Assembly: GCF_005887115.1 (NCBI RefSeq)
Contig: NZ_PNCJ01000005.1
Location: 310,001 to 374,000, forward strand
Direction of reading: 5' to 3'
Source of the DNA: Pseudoalteromonas rubra
GTDB lineage: Bacteria > Pseudomonadota > Gammaproteobacteria > Enterobacterales > Alteromonadaceae
DNA length: 64,000 bases
Shown: positions 62,855-64,000 of the stretch, piece by piece
Layout: each line of letters opens with the position of its first letter
How positions within the stretch are numbered: the stretch's first letter is position 1
Program-made: the position numbers and the translations under genes
The notes under the pieces: model-generated
What the model was told of the DNA's origin: nothing
What the model saw: only the letters and a program-made list of their open reading frames with translations
The model's database searches: none

Positions 62855-64000
62855 TTAGTAGCCGAATACTCTGCTGCCCACCACCATAGTAAGCGTTGTG
62901 ATGACCACAATCGCGAACAGGTTCATAACAAACCCTGCCTTGATCATATCGCGAATTTTGATCTCCCCCGAGCCAAACACAATGGCATTGGGTGGTGTTG
63001 CCACTGGCATCATAAACGCGCAGCTGGCAGCCATCGCAGCAGGAATCACCCAAATTAGTGGAGTACCAGCAACTTGCTCAGCAACAGGACCAAGCAGAGG
63101 TAAAAAGCCTGCCGCCGTCGCCGTATTGCTGGTTAGTTCAGTTAAAAAGGTGATCAGAGCAGCAACCGCCAGCACACCAAGGATTAGAGGAATAGCACTT
63201 GCACCCGCCAACATATTGGCAATATATTCCGCCAGTCCGGAGCCTTTGATTTGGGACGCCAGCGTTAATCCACCACCAAATAGCAGTAATATTCCCCAAG
63301 GAACCTGTTGTGCCGCCTGCCAGTCCATCAAACGCGTGTCGCTGCCGCCTTTTGCTGGCAGCACAAATAACAGTAACGCAGCTGCCATCGCAATACCGGT
63401 ATCCGTGATATCCAGGCCCGTCAAACTGGTCAGATAAGGTCGAGTGATCCAGCTTAGCGCAGCAAAGATAAACACAAAGAGTACGTTTTTCTCCGCCAGA
63501 CTCATACGACCCAGTTCACCCAATTGCTTTGTAAATATCTGAGTCAGGTCGGTATCCTTGTTGCTCTTTTGGACTTTGAATGCAAAACGAGTTAGCCACA
63601 ACCAGCAAAGCACAATCATTCCAAATGTGAAAGGTACCGCCATAATCATCCACTGCGCGAAGCCAATCTTAATCTGATAGTTTTCCCACAGGTAAGCAAC
63701 CATGAGCGCATTAGGCGCCGTGCCTATTATCGTACCTACGCCTCCCAGGCTCGCGCTATAGGCAATGGCCAGCAACAGAGCAATACCATAATTATTGTCC
63801 TGAGACTGATTGTCTTTTAAAACATGTATAACAGATAGTGCAATGGGCAACATCATAAGCGTGGTGGCTGTGTTGTTGATCCACATAGATAAAAAGCCAC
63901 TCACCAACATCATCGCCAGGATTTGCATTTTGGGATCATTACCACTTCGCAACATAGTATGCAGCGCGATTCGTTTATGTAACTGCCACCTTTCCATGGC
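62855..64000 (-). CDS. SLC13/DASS-family sodium:anion symporter (5' partial)
   Basis: The C-terminal 381 residues of an inner-membrane transporter of the divalent-anion/sodium symporter family, which carries dicarboxylates, tricarboxylates or sulfate with sodium. The frame runs off the right edge; the Met encoded at 63997 is preceded in frame by Ala and lies within the conserved AMERW-type region, so it is not the start. Both sodium-site motifs SNT-like (INNTATT and TSNTATAAG) and the ATPPNAIVFGSGE loop are present. Substrate unknown. It converges with the Sel1 gene. Confidence 0.92.
   Translation of the reverse strand, partial: AMERWQLHKRIALHTMLRSGNDPKMQILAMMLVSGFLSMWINNTATTLMMLPIALSVIHVLKDNQSQDNNYGIALLLAIAYSASLGGVGTIIGTAPNALMVAYLWENYQIKIGFAQWMIMAVPFTFGMIVLCWLWLTRFAFKVQKSNKDTDLTQIFTKQLGELGRMSLAEKNVLFVFIFAALSWITRPYLTSLTGLDITDTGIAMAAALLLFVLPAKGGSDTRLMDWQAAQQVPWGILLLFGGGLTLASQIKGSGLAEYIANMLAGASAIPLILGVLAVAALITFLTELTSNTATAAGFLPLLGPVAEQVAGTPLIWVIPAAMAASCAFMMPVATPPNAIVFGSGEIKIRDMIKAGFVMNLFAIVVITTLTMVVGSRVFGY

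Noticed and set aside
62898-63437. A long open frame (179 codons) on the plus strand inside the SLC13 gene
   Set aside because: It is antisense to a clearly conserved transporter, has no ribosome-binding site and no recognisable protein pattern. It is a shadow of codon bias.

Overview
The window looks like a stretch of chromosome from a marine gammaproteobacterium of the order Alteromonadales, most probably Pseudoalteromonas. This is inferred from recognisable protein families (FadE-type acyl-CoA dehydrogenase, Oar-like and other TonB-dependent receptors, a protein with a GlyGly-CTERM-like tail, AbgT transporter, DUF3081, VF530 and TIGR02647 proteins), moderate GC content and dense gene packing. 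I see no prophage, insertion sequence, CRISPR array, tRNA or rRNA. Both edges cut genes: a GGDEF-EAL protein on the left and an SLC13-type transporter on the right.

Layout. 0-6 kb: GGDEF-EAL signalling protein, an Lrp-type regulator divergent from astC-astA (arginine succinyltransferase pathway), and a DUF1338/HglS-like enzyme where astD would often be expected. 6-9 kb: a PPK2 polyphosphate kinase translationally coupled to a DUF2252 kinase-fold protein, then RNase Z. 9-15 kb: DUF3081, AbgT transporter, a glutathione transferase, a DEAD-box helicase, a plant-type dihydrodipicolinate synthase and two small unknowns. 15-24.5 kb: exported and surface functions (Asp-box repeat protein with GlyGly-CTERM-like tail, TonB receptor, cytochrome b562, periplasmic binding protein, subtilase with PKD and chitin-binding domains). 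24.5-33 kb: EamA permease with an APH-like kinase, fadE, ybaK, dnaJ and dnaK (dnaK with a clear sigma-32 promoter). 33-41 kb: thioesterase, pqiABC, GNAT, M16 lipoprotein protease. 41-49.5 kb: UshA-like nucleotidase, a PhnD-like binding protein with a membrane winged-helix-like partner, S1/P1 nuclease and a large Oar-like TonB receptor, which reads as a nucleic-acid or phosphate scavenging neighbourhood. 49.5-54 kb: a MarR regulator divergent from hmgA-maiA (tyrosine/homogentisate breakdown) with a perfect operator palindrome between the -35 and -10 of hmgA, then small conserved proteins. 54-64 kb: arginase-family enzyme, DUF2189, uridine phosphorylase and cytidine deaminase (convergent), ppc, a long intergenic region, a Sel1-repeat protein and the SLC13 permease.

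The most interesting item is in the ppc-Sel1 intergenic region. A near-consensus sigma-70 promoter with a Fur box over its -10 element drives a roughly 165-nt non-coding transcript that ends in a strong intrinsic terminator. It contains a 10-nt block identical to the pairing core of E. coli RyhB as I remember it. It is a strong candidate for a RyhB-like iron-responsive small RNA. Other items worth checking are two perfectly interlocked inverted repeats just upstream of a DUF3820-like gene (41416-41456), the uncharacterised PhnD-like/membrane-regulator pair, and the plant-type DapA.
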